DNA of 64,000 nt from Sesamum alatum (GCA_034509735.1 JACGWO010000004.1:22983395-23047394); one strand, 5' to 3'. Positions 22,641 to 33,290 are shown, numbered from the stretch's first letter. Program-made: numbers and translations. The notes: generated by a model not told the origin, from the letters alone.

Positions 22641-24050
22641 ACTTGTGTTAGAATAGGTGACCATGTAGCCAATCTTGGCAGGAAATATGTAACCTATGTC
22701 TAGACAATTTCAGTGTTTTGATAAATTATTTATGAATGAAGAAGTGAGATTCATATGGCATTACTTTATTTGCGTTCACTTTTACTTGCTTTACATATCT
22801 GTTCACTACGCAAACAAAGCCCACGGACTGAGAACCCATTTCGGGGACTGGGACTACGCTTGGAGGTAGGTCCATGAAATCAGTCTTGCCGAATCAGTTC
22901 GAAAATCTCCAAGTCAAGGAATCTCGAAAAATGGGTACCGGGATTCCCTTTGAGACTTTCACTAAGCATCTGCTGTCGTATTTCATCGACGGGTGATGAA
23001 GGTCGTCTAAGCAGTGTTAGTGGGTTAGCCTGCTAGGGGAGCAGCTGACTGAGGTGACTCGCGGGAACCGTCTTACGGAGGACCTTGAGTAGGGTCAGCA
23101 AGGTATGACGTGTATTCCCGGTTCCAACAGTACAGGTCAAGTCCTTTGACTTGAGGAACTGCTAAGTTTACCTGTATATCAAGTCTGTATCTTAGATATG
23201 GTGAGAGATTGCCAAGAAGCACTTGAGTAGTCATAAGCCATGTTTAGTGCAGCTCTGGTTTACAGAGTGACAGTAGTTTCCAAGAAAGGATCTGTCTCCT
23301 GTCAAAAGGCATTGACAGTTGAGTCTCACGTATGCTCTGTGTCTTGTCCCTAAAATCTGTGGCCACAGTAACTGAACAGAAGGGAAGGTTTCCCTTGCGG
23401 CATTTAGTAAGGACAGACAGACACTTAGGTTCAAAATGGGTACCTGCATTTTCCGTGCCCTAGACCCTAAGTGGTGAGACCGAAGAAAGAAGGACAAATG
23501 TACTGTTAGAGCCTAAAAGTTCATCCCCGAATATTTCACCTAGTCTCTAGTGCCATGGACCGTTGCTAGATGGCCACCCATGGTAACGGACGGATTCTAG
23601 GAATCCGACCAAGTCTAGCTGAAAGGTGAACCTAAAGAGTCACACACTATCCACACACAAATCAAGTATTTAATTTAAAATTAAATATTGGAGAAAAGGA
23701 ATGATTAAATTGGATTTAATCGGGTCCTTTATTTTCTTGGAGAATTAATTCCTATTATTTGATAAAAGGAATTAATCTAATAAATTAGATTTATTAGAGG
23801 ATTAATTTAATAGGCCTAGAATAAATATTTATAATTTATTATATTTATTTATTTGGCCTTTGGAATATTTAATAGGATTTAAATATTTCATTAAATTAAA
23901 TTAATGATTGAGATTGAAAGGGAGAGATGGATGGCTAGGATTAATTTGACTAGGTCAAATACTATTTTAACTAGTAATTTGACTAGGTCAAAATCCTGGT
24001 CAAAATAGACCTCTTAAAGTTGGAGTTTAAAGAGGATTAAACTCCTCCTC

Positions 24051-24057
24051 TATATAA
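24051..24057 (+). promoter_or_regulatory. TATA box of the copia LTR promoter
   Basis: TATATAAACCC about 50 bp upstream of the (CA)n tract. The same TATA-then-microsatellite order occurs in the 2144-4010 LTR. This probably marks the U3/R boundary; I did not place the start site. Confidence 0.6.
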
Positions 24058-24102
24058 ACCCCTAGCCTCCTACAATTCAAGGATGATGAATCTTGAAATT
24101 CC

Positions 24103-24131
24103 AACACACACACACACACACACACACACAC
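24103..24131. repeat. (CA)n microsatellite
   Basis: About 14 CA units inside the solo LTR. Confidence 0.95.
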
Positions 24132-24616
24132 CACTCGAGCTCTCTCCTCTCCCTCTCGTCCGCCCTCTTCTCTTTCTCTAGCAAGAAAATATTATTCTTG
24201 TTCTTTTTGTTCTTGGAACAATAGAACTTAGGAAGATCGATCCCGTTAATTCATAACGCATGGTTGATCTATCCTCTCCAAAAAATTATACTTGTTCGTT
24301 GCTAGCACGACGTGCAAGATACATGGGTGGATCGTGTGTCACGATTTGGAGGATCTCAAGAACGAGGTCTTGGTGCAAAACGGGGAACAACGCGAGTAGC
24401 CGTTGAAGACGGAAACGACAACGGGTAGGCCTCCATGATTCTTTGTATGTATTTTATTCATGAGATACACCAAACACCCGGGAAAGTTCAAGGGCACACC
24501 CCTTGAACGTGTTCTTTAATTTTCGTTAAAACATGCTTAAATTTCGTATTATTATTTTATACCGCGCTTCCGCATTCGCGCTATTTTCCCGAAACGATCC
24601 ACAATCTTTCAACTTG

Positions 24617-25330
24617 GAGAATTCTTTCCTTCACAGAGGCGTTGCAACGACGCGTTATCCTTCATCGGTAGTTCTCTAGTTTTACTCGGGCTACGTCTCG
24701 CCTTTCTTCAACTACATCGAGCTCGTATCGTCTTTTGTCTTCGTTACTCAGTTCGTCGTATTTGAGTATTCGAGCCGACACTTCCATTATTTAAGCAGGG
24801 ATGACTGCCTCAAACCTGTAAGTTAGTATGAACGGGGTTTCTCCCATGCTACTGCGTGGGGTCGTACGATAAGCCCAGAGTACTCCTGGAATCTCATCTC
24901 CCCATCCCCCTTTGGCTCTTCCCAACTTCTACTTAATATTCTGAAATAAGATTCGATTGGTAACTTCAGTTTGTCCATTAGCTTTCGGATTCCCGATGGA
25001 GGTAAACACTTGCCGGATTCCTTTGTCCCTGCACCATTGTCGGAATTTTTTCCTTGGAATCGGGTACCTGTTGTCCGTAGTAATCTTCCGTGGTATTCCG
25101 AACCTGCAAATCAGATTTTTCCAAACAAATTTGATGACCTCCATTTCCGAAATGCGAACATGGGCTCTGCCTCTATCTATATCGTGAAGTGATCTATGGC
25201 TACAATCAAAAACTTCCTCTACCCCTGTGCGGGCAAAAAAGGGCCCACCAAATTTATTCCCCAGTGGTCAAAAGGGCATGCGATCCTAACTTGTTCAATT
25301 TTCACCCCAGGTACGTGCGTAATATCTCCG
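24617..25330 (-). pseudogene. Tat integrase catalytic core (decayed)
   Basis: Minus-strand sequence includes FVWKNLICRFGIPRKITTDN, WCRDKGIRQVFTSI and NPKANGQTEVTNR, the end of a DDE core with the second Asp (TDN) and the Glu (TEV). Other parts of the core are broken between frames toward 25330. The domain is cut off from its C-terminal tail by the solo LTR. Role in the family: inserts cDNA into the host genome. Confidence 0.85.
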
Positions 25331-25335
25331 TGTAA

Positions 25336-25650
25336 CTAGCAGTTTTCGCACTTCCTTACCAAATGCATAGTGTCCCTTTGTAACGTAGGGCAGAAATACC
25401 CATTCCTTATGATTTTTGCGGCTAGACTACGACCTCCTGCATGTTTCCCACAGCTCCCTTCGTATATTTCCTTCATCACTCGCAGGGCGGCCTCTGGACC
25501 TAGGCACCGTAAAGCCGGCATAGTAATAGATTTCTTAAAGAGGCATCCTTTCTCTACGAAGAATCTGTCAGCCCTTTTCCTAATCGACTGGGCTTTCTCC
25601 ACGTCGTCGGGCAGTTTTTCGTCCTCGAGATATTCCCTGACATTATCCAT
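25336..25650 (-). pseudogene. Tat integrase zinc-binding N-terminal domain
   Basis: A 104-codon frame with ADRFFVEKGCLFKKS, LGPEAALRVMKEIYEG, CGKHAGGRSLAAKI, GYFCPTLQRD and VRKCENC. It follows the HHCC pattern, but the first histidine of the usual EIHEG motif reads EIYEG here. It links the RNase H domain (upstream in element orientation) and the integrase core. Confidence 0.88.
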
Positions 25651-25760
25651 CCAGGAGGCAAGCTTTACTTCGAAGACTTACCCCCTTATTCTCGGTCTTC
25701 CTTCAGGCTGAATTTTCAGTGGGGTGATTTGAGTTGTTTCTATTTCGTCTGCCCTATTTC

Positions 25761-26156
25761 TTATTCGAGCCAACGCATCTGCCTCCGTGGGATTTTGGTG
25801 AGCTCCCAATCCTCAAAGCCCGATATTTTTTGACAAAGTATTTGCAGGAGCTTGAGTATTTTTTTATCCCTAGCTTCGAACCCCCCACTGACTTGTTCGA
25901 CTACTAGTTGCGATTCGCTATAAATTTTGATTTTCTTAGCACCTACTTCTTCGGCCATCTTTAAGCCAGCTAGGAGGGCTTCGTATTCTACCTCATTATG
26001 GGATAAGGTATATGGAAACTTGATAGCGAAGCATATTTCTTCCCCCTCCGGGCTTGTAAGGACGACTCCTCCTCCTGCCCCTTTTTCCGTGGAAGGTTCG
26101 TCTATGTGCATAGTCCAGGTACCCTTGAATGCCTCGACTGCTCCTGTTGCTTCCAC
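25761..26156 (-). pseudogene. archaeal-type RNase H domain of the Tat element
   Basis: Minus-strand frame with TWTMHIDEPSTEKGAGGGV, VLTSPEGEEICFAIKF, HNEVEYEALLAGLKMAEE, KIKIYSESQLVVEQVSGG and EARDKK. The position, just before integrase and separate from RT, and the NEVEYEALLAGL motif are diagnostic of the additional RNase H of Tat elements. Two catalytic sites look altered: the usual DGSS reads DEPS and the usual SDSQ reads SESQ. Confidence 0.87.
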
Positions 26157-26159
26157 GAA

Positions 26160-26400
26160 TGTGACCTATCTTCAGTAGCCGCTGAACCTCGTTGTTTATG
26201 GATCGATTTCTTTCTGGTCTGAAGTTCCTTTTTTCTTGTTTGAACGGGGGCAATCGCCCCATACATGCAGCCGATGTTCAATGACGCTTGCGTTGATTCT
26301 AGGAATTTTATCCTTCTCCCATTCAAATATGTCGTCATTACTTCGTAGGAATTGCCACAACTCTTCTACCTCTGCCTGGGTGAGTTGTGTTCCCATTCGT
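26160..26400 (-). pseudogene. remnant of the Tat reverse transcriptase N terminus (core deleted)
   Basis: Minus-strand fragments ELWQFLRSNDDIFEWEKDKI, INASVIEHRLHV and RNFRPERNRSINNEVQRLLK are the segment that normally opens the RT. The sequence then passes within a few codons to the archaeal-type RNase H, so the RT active site and the first RNase H (usually well over 1 kb) are absent. One or two frameshifts lie inside the remnant. Confidence 0.8.
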
Positions 26401-26960
26401 ACTCATTTGCTTGCATCTTCGGGGTCTAAGCGAATGTTTTCTACTTCATTGACAGGTTTGTATTTTTTTCTGCATCGACGTCCTCATATATCCCTATGCT
26501 TGATAATTGCTTCATAGCCTCATTTCTGCATTCTCGAGCTCGTAATTGATCTCCCCTTACTTCCCCCACCCTCATTAGCGTTGGAAATTTCATCTTGAGG
26601 CACGAGGTGGATATGACTGATTCCATCGCATTCAGAGTAGGCCACCTTAAGATTACGTTATAGCTGGTTTGGGGGGAAATTTCATGATGTGAGTGCGTGT
26701 CATGGGTTCTTATCCCAATATTAGTGGCAAGGATATTTCGCTAATTTTTTGTATGGTGCTTCCTTCGAATCCCATCAGCATAATAGATTGCGGCGTGATT
26801 TGTTCCACCACATCCATTTTCCTCAGAGCCCCTAGAAATCAGATGTCCATCGAGCTCCCGCTTTCTATGAGTATCCTTCTGACTTCTACATTGGATATCA
26901 CCGCACTAATGATCAGAGCGTCTTCGTGGGAGAATCTCACGCCGCTTCGATCCTCTTGAT
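26401..26960 (-). pseudogene. Tat protease region (decayed)
   Basis: The aspartic protease motif reads VRRILIESGSSMDI at about 26840-26890 on the minus strand. The catalytic Asp of the usual DSGSS is Glu here. Downstream sequence to 26401 is split between frames (for example MESVISTSCLKMKFPTLM) and represents the protease C-terminal part and linker. Confidence 0.72.
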
Positions 26961-28442
26961 TGTAGGTTAGAGGGAATACTTCTCGATCAACATACTCTTC
27001 GGCAGAGATTTTCATGACAGGACTACCGCTCATTTCCCGTAAGTGTTGTTTTCTCGCCGCCGGTGTCAGCCCCCCGTACACGCCTCCTTCAATAGAATTT
27101 ATGGTTCTCCGTGTGGGATTCGCTACGTGTGGTTGGGCGACATCCGGAATTCCTTCGGGTTTGACCTTTCTCTTACCCAGGGTTTCCCCGTTGTTTGCTT
27201 GGTGATGCGATCTCCTGGTGTGCTTTCCTTGGATCGACTTTTCTATTTCTTCTTTTAATTGGTAGCATTGCTCAATCGTGTGTCCTTGCGCACGGTGGAA
27301 AGTACAGTACTTGGCTGATATTTGCCTGAACGGTCTTAGAGCAGATCCATCCTCCTCCAAGCTTCTCTGCTTCCGAGGAATTCTCATTGTGGAGTATATG
27401 AAACGATGATGTCGTCGTTCAGTGTTACTTTGTCTTCGTACATCAGCGTCCTTCCTCTTCTCTAGCCTTGAATGGTGCAAGTCTTTCAATTTTCGAGACT
27501 CCTCAATGAGAATTAACCTTTCCGCCCTAGCTAAGAGCTCTTCCCGGTTGGCGGCTGGTTCCCCAACCAATGAATCGGATAAGCCTCCGTTCCCCAACCC
27601 TTGAGGTATAATGCTGGATAGTAATTCTGAGCTCACATCTAGGGTGTCTAACATCTCATTGGTGAATCTCCTCATATAGTCTCTTAAAGACTCTCCTTCT
27701 CCTTGAATAATTGTCAACAGGTGCCCAGGGGTTTTCGGGTACCTTTTGTTACCAGCGAAATGGTGTGTAAAGCCTTGAGCTGATTACCCGAACCTCGAAA
27801 TTGATCTCGGGAAAAGTCGTACGAACCATGTTTGGGCCCTTCCCACCAAGGTGGTTCGGAATATTTTGAACAAGAGCGTGTCGATAGGGTTGATCAAATC
27901 CATTACCGCCACGAATTGATCTAGGTGATCACGCGGGTCTCCTTTCTCTCCTCCGTAACAAGCGATTTGAGGGATGCATGTTCCGAGGGGCGTCTGTTCC
28001 TCGTGAATGCCTTTTGAGAATGGGCTTCCTCATTCGGCTCCATTGTTTGGATTCATTTGCGCTTTTAATTCTGCAAGTTCGTGTCGCAAAGTTTCTAGAT
28101 CCTGATTCTCAAAACGGCATGCCTTATTCGGATTCTGCTCGCCTATAGGTACGTGGATTCTTCCCACTGAACCTTGATCCGCCGCCTCGTTCTCATGGGG
28201 CATTCGTCTAGCTTTATTTCAAAGGCCCCCTTGACATGTCCTTTCTAGTCATATCGCCGCTTCCGCCCCTTGGTAGCAGCTTCTTCCATGATTCGTCCGA
28301 GGTCTTCCATTTTGACGTACCTTAGTTGCATTGGGGTTTGCGAGGTCTCCTCCGTGCCTTCTTCATTATGTTCTCTTTCCAGTGTTCTCTGAGTGTTCTT
28401 TTCTCTAAACTCTTTGGAGCCCATAACCATTTGTCTCCTTAC
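26961..28442 (-). pseudogene. Tat gag (decayed)
   Basis: Likely start at the minus-strand ATG ending at 28442 (MVRRQMVMGSKEFREK), just inside the PBS. The Retrotrans_gag region is visible in pieces: LVGRARTWFVRLFPRSI, then GESLRDYMRRFTNEM, then NREELLARAERLILIEE. A Tat-type knuckle follows: YCTFHRAQGHTIEQCYQLKE (C-x2-H-x4-H-x4-C). Stops and frameshifts fall between about 27720 and 28245. The 27717-26839 frame runs through the knuckle into the protease, so gag and protease were fused. Known role: capsid of the virus-like particle. Confidence 0.86.
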
Positions 28443-28460
28443 CATCACTCCCGATAGAGG

Positions 28461-28477
28461 TCCCACAAACGGCACCA
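28461..28477 (-). other. Tat primer-binding site
   Basis: Minus strand TGGTGCCGTTTGTGGGA starts three bases inside the 5' LTR. It resembles tRNA-complementary sites of Tat/Athila elements (TGGCGCCGTT type), but I cannot name the tRNA with certainty. Confidence 0.65.
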
Positions 28478-28480
28478 GTT

Positions 28481-28937
28481 TGATGTTGTGAGAACTGCTA
28501 CTCTAGGGTTGTGATGGATCTATCTGTTCCTTTGGATAGAGGGTGTTTTTATAGGCGAACACCGGACTTTCCTTTGATCTAGATCGTCCATATCTTTCTT
28601 GATTCAGAAAGATCTTCGAAGCTCTGCTGTCAGGATTTGGCCCTGATTTCATTCGAGGGTCGCACCTCGTACGACGGATGGTTTCAATGGTGTTCTAAGA
28701 GAAAAATAGTGAACCTCGTGCAAATCTTTTGGGTCCTTATCTTTCTTGGAATACACAGATCTCGAATCCCTACTACCGTGATTGCAGGGATATGTTATCT
28801 TCAGGAGGCCTATATGAAATTCGAGTTGACCTCACCATCTTATCTTGGATTTCCTTAGGGGGCCAACCCCCTTTTTCAGCTAACCTATCCGAGGTGATAT
28901 CCCTCGTTTAGCGTTTTCTCCCTTTGCCCATATCACA
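28481..28937 (-). repeat. Tat element 5' LTR
   Basis: Right-hand LTR, 457 bp, same ends as the left LTR. It lacks a 16-bp stretch near its end that the left copy has, and differs at many positions, so the insertion is not recent. Confidence 0.9.
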
Positions 28938-29330
28938 TATATATATATATATTTAAAACTACATATGTTTATTTTTATAAATATACATACATATAGAGAG
29001 AGAACGAGAAGAGGGAGAGACGACGGGCGAGGCTGTGGGGGGAGGGTTGCAGCGCAGGGGTTTTTGTCTTGGGGGGAGAGGGCGAGGGCTGGGGAAGGGA
29101 TTGTGGTGGCGGGCAAGCTGGGGAGAGGGTTGCTGCGCCGACGGGAGCTGAGGGGGAAGGTTGCGGCGGCCAGCGTGCTTGGAGAAGGGTTTTGGTTGAG
29201 AGATATATATTACAAATATATATATATATATATATATTTATAATAAAAGATATTTATTTATTTATTTATTTATATTATATATATAATATTCATTACTAAA
29301 TATTATATATAGATATTTATAAGTATGTAA
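28938..29330. repeat. TA-repeat-flanked G-rich minisatellite-like block
   Basis: A (TA)n run is followed by about 200 bp of G-rich, degenerate repeats (GGCGGGCAAGCTGGGGAGAG, GGGAGAGGGCGAGGG and similar), then another (TA)n run. A related block with GCGGGCAAGCTGGGGGAGG lies at 61150-61520. Open frames here are composition artefacts. Confidence 0.65.
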
Positions 29331-29605
29331 ATGGACCGTTTATCATATTAAATCCTGATCATTTGTTTAGGTAAACTAATATAAACCATTAGATTGTTAA
29401 TAAATGAGATTTAACCATTCACGATTTAAAATATAAAAAGTATTTTATTGTTAAAAATGATGAAAAATTGCATAAAGAGCTCATGTAATACACTGCTACC
29501 GGGGGGGGGGGGGGGCATTTTTTAATATGTTCAATGGGGTTTTTTAGTATACAGGAATTTTTTGTACTTTTCAAATAACACAAGGGGTAAACGGCATTTG
29601 ACCCA

Positions 29606-29840
29606 AGATATTAGATAGTGTTAAATATGACAAATCTATAAAATTATGGTGGGTATGCCCTAAAATGACATTGTCTATTATGCCCTCGTTGGTTCTTGAA
29701 AAATACAACTAGGCCCATCTTGAACCCCCTCACTCCTAGGCATGCTTTCTTGAGAGATGGTTGAGAGTACGGCACTGCGGATGCAACTTAAATATTGAAA
29801 TTTTGATTGAAGGATACCAATGAGGATAGTTTTATTACTA
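29606..29840. other. spacer without a gene
   Basis: Unremarkable AT-rich sequence; nothing recognised. Confidence 0.4.
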
Positions 29841-30268
29841 CTAGTTATCGTTGCATGCGGTTCCATGAGTATATAAAAAACTATGTTCCGAGATGAAAAA
29901 ATTGTTTAAAAAAATAACAATGGTGGTGTGAGAAAATGAGAAAGAAAGAAGTTCGTGAGAAGACGGTTCCATGAGTATATAAAAAAGCTATGATGTGAGA
30001 TGAAAAAATTGTTAAAAAAAAAAAAAAGCAATGGTGGTGTGAGAAATTAAGAAAGAAAGAAGTTTGTGAGAAGAAAAATATAGAGTAAAGTGAGAAAAAT
30101 GTGGGATAGTGGGTTGAGGAATAAAAATTGTATTGTAAAAATATTAAAAAAAATATTAAAATTACTATTTTGATCAATTTTCTTTTTAAGGGAAGAATGG
30201 AGTTAAAGGGTCAATTTAAGTATTCAAATGTTGGTACGACAAAAGATTTTCTTTTATAATAGTATAGA
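29841..30268 (-). mobile_element. non-autonomous Helitron (428 bp)
   Basis: On the minus strand it begins TCTATACTATTATAAAAGAA and ends CCGCATGCAACGATAACTAG. The flanking bases are A before TC and T after CTAG, the canonical Helitron signature, and a GCATGC palindrome lies near the 3' end. No coding capacity. An internal 106-bp tandem duplication lies at its 3' side (29858-30070). Confidence 0.85.
29858..30070. repeat. 106-bp tandem duplication inside the Helitron
   Basis: The block beginning CGGTTCCATGAGTATATAAA at 29858 recurs at 29964 with a few changes (length of an A run, single substitutions). Confidence 0.85.
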
Positions 30269-30689
30269 TGACTATAATTTTATCTGTTTCTTTCTTATTA
30301 TTATTTTCAACAACTAATTTTAAACTAAAGTATTTCACAAAATTCGGACTTGCTTCTAAAATGCGAGAACGAGAGTTCATATTTAAAAGCTAGAGGAAAC
30401 TTGTAGTTATATTTGGAGTTTGTGACACTAAGTGTTGAAACATACAAATCAAAAGTAAGATCATTTGATATTTTTAGCTAAAACACTCAACATGTATCCA
30501 CATTAACGCATTCTTCATCCTGATCATTCCTTGGGAATAATAGGGGAAAAAAATTAGTCCATTAACTTGCTTTTCGTTCAATTTTAGTTCATTAACTTTG
30601 ATAGTTTTTAATTTTATACACTATGTTGCAAAAATGCTTCAATTAGGTCCTCCGGTGTCCGAACTTTGCTTTTGTGCCCGGGAAATAGC
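30269..30689. other. spacer with a MULE arm fragment
   Basis: No gene. About 30543-30660 resembles one arm of a MULE MITE (TTAGTCCATTAACTTGC, TTTAGTTCATTAACTTTG). Confidence 0.45.
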
Positions 30690-31860
30690 ATGTGCATTGC
30701 ACATGCTGCAAAAATTGGGGATTTTTTTCCCATGTGGCAATAAAGTATGACTTGGCATTTGAGGTGGATATTTTATCTCTTCTACGCCACATAAGCACTT
30801 ACATAGAACCACAAGATCGACCAGATTTGACCTCAAGAGTTTTTCGAGGCAAACCTCAAGATTTGAAGGATCAATTATTAAAAAAGGAAATATTTGGGAA
30901 GGTAGCTGCACATGTTCATGTCATTGAATTCCAAAAAATAGGACTACCACATGCTCATATGTTGATAATTTTGAAGTCTGAATACAAGATTACAACTCCA
31001 TATCATTTTGATAGGTTCCTTTGTGAGAACTTCCTGATAAAGAAACGAATCCCGGACTTTATAACTTAGTGATCAAACATATGATGCATGGACCTTGTGG
31101 AACTAAGAATTTTAAAAATCCTTTTATGGTATATGGAAAATGCAAATCATTATCCAAGGTCATATTGTGAAAACAGAATACAAGGTAAAGATGGCTATCC
31201 AATCTACAAAAGAAGTCAAAATGGGTTGACAGTTCAAGTCCGGAATGCATAGCTGAACAACCAATAGGTAGTACCTTATAATCATATCTCCTATCAAGAT
31301 ATAATTACCATATTAATATGGAGATATGTTCAGGAGTAACTGCAGTCAAGTACTTATACAAGTACATTTATAAAGGACATGATAGAGTAGCCATTCATAT
31401 CTCACACAATGATGATGAGAATTTAGATGATGAAATTAAACAGTTTCAAGATACTCGATGGGTCTCTACGCAGGAGGCAATGTGGAGAATATTTGAATTT
31501 AATTTGAAGGAAATTGACCCAGCAGTTATCAATTTACAGTTTCATCTTCCCAATCAACATTTCGTGACTTATTGGGCAAATCAACGGTTAGATAACTTTC
31601 TAAGGTTGGATCACATCTCAAAAACAATGCTCACGAAGTATTTTTCTATGTGCTTTACAAGTGAGAAGGCAAGAAAATATCTTTATCGGAAGTTCCTTGA
31701 GCACTATGTATGGGACAAACAAGATCACAGTTGGAGAGAAAGAAAGAAAAGACCTGTCGCCGGACGTACAAGTGTTGCCAATCCTATTAAAGGAGAAAAA
31801 TACTACCTCAGATTACTTTTGAATCATGCAAAAGACCTACATCTTTTCAAGATTTGTTAA
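30690..31860 (+). pseudogene. Helitron Rep (rolling-circle initiator) relic
   Basis: Fragments of the Helitron N-terminal and HUH nuclease regions: RPDLTSRVFRGKPQDLKDQL, GKVAAHVHVIEFQKIGLPHA followed by HML (the His-x-His metal site), then after frameshifts ICSGVTAVKYLYKYIYKGHD with the paired tyrosines, and DTRWVSTQEAMWRIFEF. The family enzyme nicks and joins single strands to mobilise the element by rolling circle. Frames are broken at about 31060 and 31320; the true N terminus upstream of 30690 is missing. Confidence 0.88.
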
Positions 31861-32930
31861 CGGCTGACAGAGTACAATGTGCAAGTTTCAAACAAGCAGC
31901 ACAAAAGAGAGGATTGTTAGAATCTGATCAAAGTATCATTGAATGTTTAAATGAAGAAATCACTTTTCAAATACCAAATGAGCTCATAAGATTATTTGCA
32001 ATCATTTTTTTGTATTTTGCACCAACAGATGTCAGAATTCTATGGGATGCATACTTCGATGCCATGTCTGAAGATTTCAAAACAAAAGCAATAACCTCAA
32101 TTGAAGACCGTGTGGCAAAAACTCTCAAAAGTTTGAGTCTTTTCTTAGAGAGTATGGAAAAAACATCATTTTGTATGATCTTCCGAGAATACCTATAAAA
32201 ATGGATGATGTGAATGGAGAATTTCCATGGAGATACAAAATGAGATGTTCATAGAAATACCATCTAAAGATTATGAAGCAGAACTAAAGTTGAATCCTAA
32301 ACAACAAAATTCCTTCTCAATGACCTTAGATACGATACAGAAAGAAAAAGGGTGGAATTTTCTTCATTGATGACCCTGGTGGAACAGGAAAAACATTCTT
32401 GTATCGTGCTTTATTAGCACATGTTAGATCAAAAAAAACTAATAGCAGTTGCAACTGCGAGATATGGAGTTTCTGTAGCTATAATGGCAGGTGGAAGAAC
32501 AACGCATTCACGTTTTAAGATACCAATAGATGCAAATGAAACTATGTCCAAGCAAAGGGGAGTTGCAGAGTTATCACGTAAAGCAAAATTATTGTTATGG
32601 GATGAGGCACCCTATGGCAAAAAGATGGGCAATTGAAAATATGGATAAATTACTTAAGGATGTGACCGAAAATGATAAAGATTTGGTGGAAATGTGATAG
32701 TTTTTGGCGGAGTTCCCAAGGCAACAATTCAACAGACGGTTTATGCAAGTATAGTAAAGTCATATTTATGGACGAAAATGAAAAGGATAACTTGGACAAT
32801 AAATATGAGGGCTCAAAATGATCCAGAGTTCAGTGAGTTCTTACTTAGAGTCGGAAATGGTGAAGAGCCAATTCAGGAAGCCACTACCTTTATATATAGA
32901 GGGAGTGGTTGGCCATCTGTAGAGTCTTGA
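31861..32930 (+). pseudogene. Helitron PIF1-type helicase relic
   Basis: After a linker (RVQCASFKQAAQKRGLLESD, PTDVRILWDAYFDAM), a Walker A reading GGTGKTFLYRALL lies near 32370-32415. Then IAVATARYGVSVAIMAGGRT and Walker B KLLLWDEAP follow, and after frameshifts KSYLWTKMKRITWTINMRAQ and FSEFLLRVGNGEEP. The C-terminal third of the helicase is missing and no Helitron 3' end is seen, so the element is truncated at about 32930. Together with 30690-31860 it is the only autonomous-type Helitron in the window. Confidence 0.88.
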
Positions 32931-33290
32931 AAAAGGTGTGTATCTATATTTCTCCCCTTCACTCTCTTGTATTATCTACTTTCAAAGAATTGTATCTCTT
33001 TTCATTCTTCTCAAGAACATGAAATTGATTCAAGCTTTTTTCTTGAGAAACGTAGAACACTTTTCACCTATAGAAGTGTTGTTATATTTCCCCTTTTTTA
33101 GTTTCTAGCAAGGTTCAAAGAGACACAAGTTGGTATTTTGTGTGGACTTGCTAGTGGGAGCATAACTTTGCTCCTGTGTGGACAAAGCAGGAAACCAATT
33201 TTTTTAGGAGAAATTTGGAAGCTAGGACACTTCACTTATCTCAAAGAGGTATTTGCTCTTTGACTTGCATCAACTAGTTGTTATGCAAGT
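32931..33290 (+). repeat. LTR-like fragment (unclassified)
   Basis: TATATATAGAGGGAGTGG at 32894, a CT-rich stretch and short phrases such as TCTTCTCAAGAAC recall the promoter-proximal part of a copia LTR, but no ends or second copy were found. No coding region. Confidence 0.35.

Larger units (their letters stand above)
22646..24611 (+). mobile_element. solo copia LTR (1966 bp) inserted in the Tat integrase
   Basis: Begins TGTTAGAATAGGTGACC and ends CCACAATCTTTCA, flanked by a perfect 5-bp TSD, ACTTG (22641-22645 and 24612-24616). No internal sequence or second LTR is present, so it is a solo LTR left by LTR-LTR recombination. It has a TATA box at 24051-24057 followed by a (CA)n run (24103-24131) and a CT-rich stretch. 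It belongs to the family of the elements at 1-4010, 57040-61090 and 61528-63545. Confidence 0.92.
18981..28937 (-). mobile_element. Ty3/gypsy Tat-lineage LTR retrotransposon with antisense ORF
   Basis: Two LTRs (18981-19453 and 28481-28937) in direct orientation both begin TGATGTTGTGAG and end CATATCACA. Minus-strand order from the right is LTR, PBS, gag, protease, a stub of RT, archaeal-type RNase H, integrase, tandem repeats, a plus-strand (antisense) ORF, polypurine tract, LTR. The extra RNase H and the antisense ORF place it in the Tat lineage. Flanks TATGT / TATAT are a 5-bp TSD with one mismatch. The RT core is deleted, catalytic residues are changed and a solo LTR splits the integrase, so it is inactive. 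The LTRs have diverged visibly, including a 16-bp indel. Confidence 0.9.
18697..29605. mobile_element. diverged fold-back element enclosing the Tat retrotransposon
   Basis: Sequence at about 18697-18980 is an approximate inverted copy of about 29330-29605: TATTTGTGAAGTGCAAAATT on the left against the reverse of AATTTTTTGTACTTTTCAAATA on the right (shown as shorter blocks), and an ATCGTTAGATATC-type block against CCATTAGATTG. The Tat element (18981-28937) sits between the arms. No TSD could be fixed and divergence is high, so the boundaries are approximate. Confidence 0.5.

Noticed and set aside
28965..29299. Glycine/arginine-rich plus-strand frames
   Set aside because: Composition artefact of the G-rich repeat between TA tracts.
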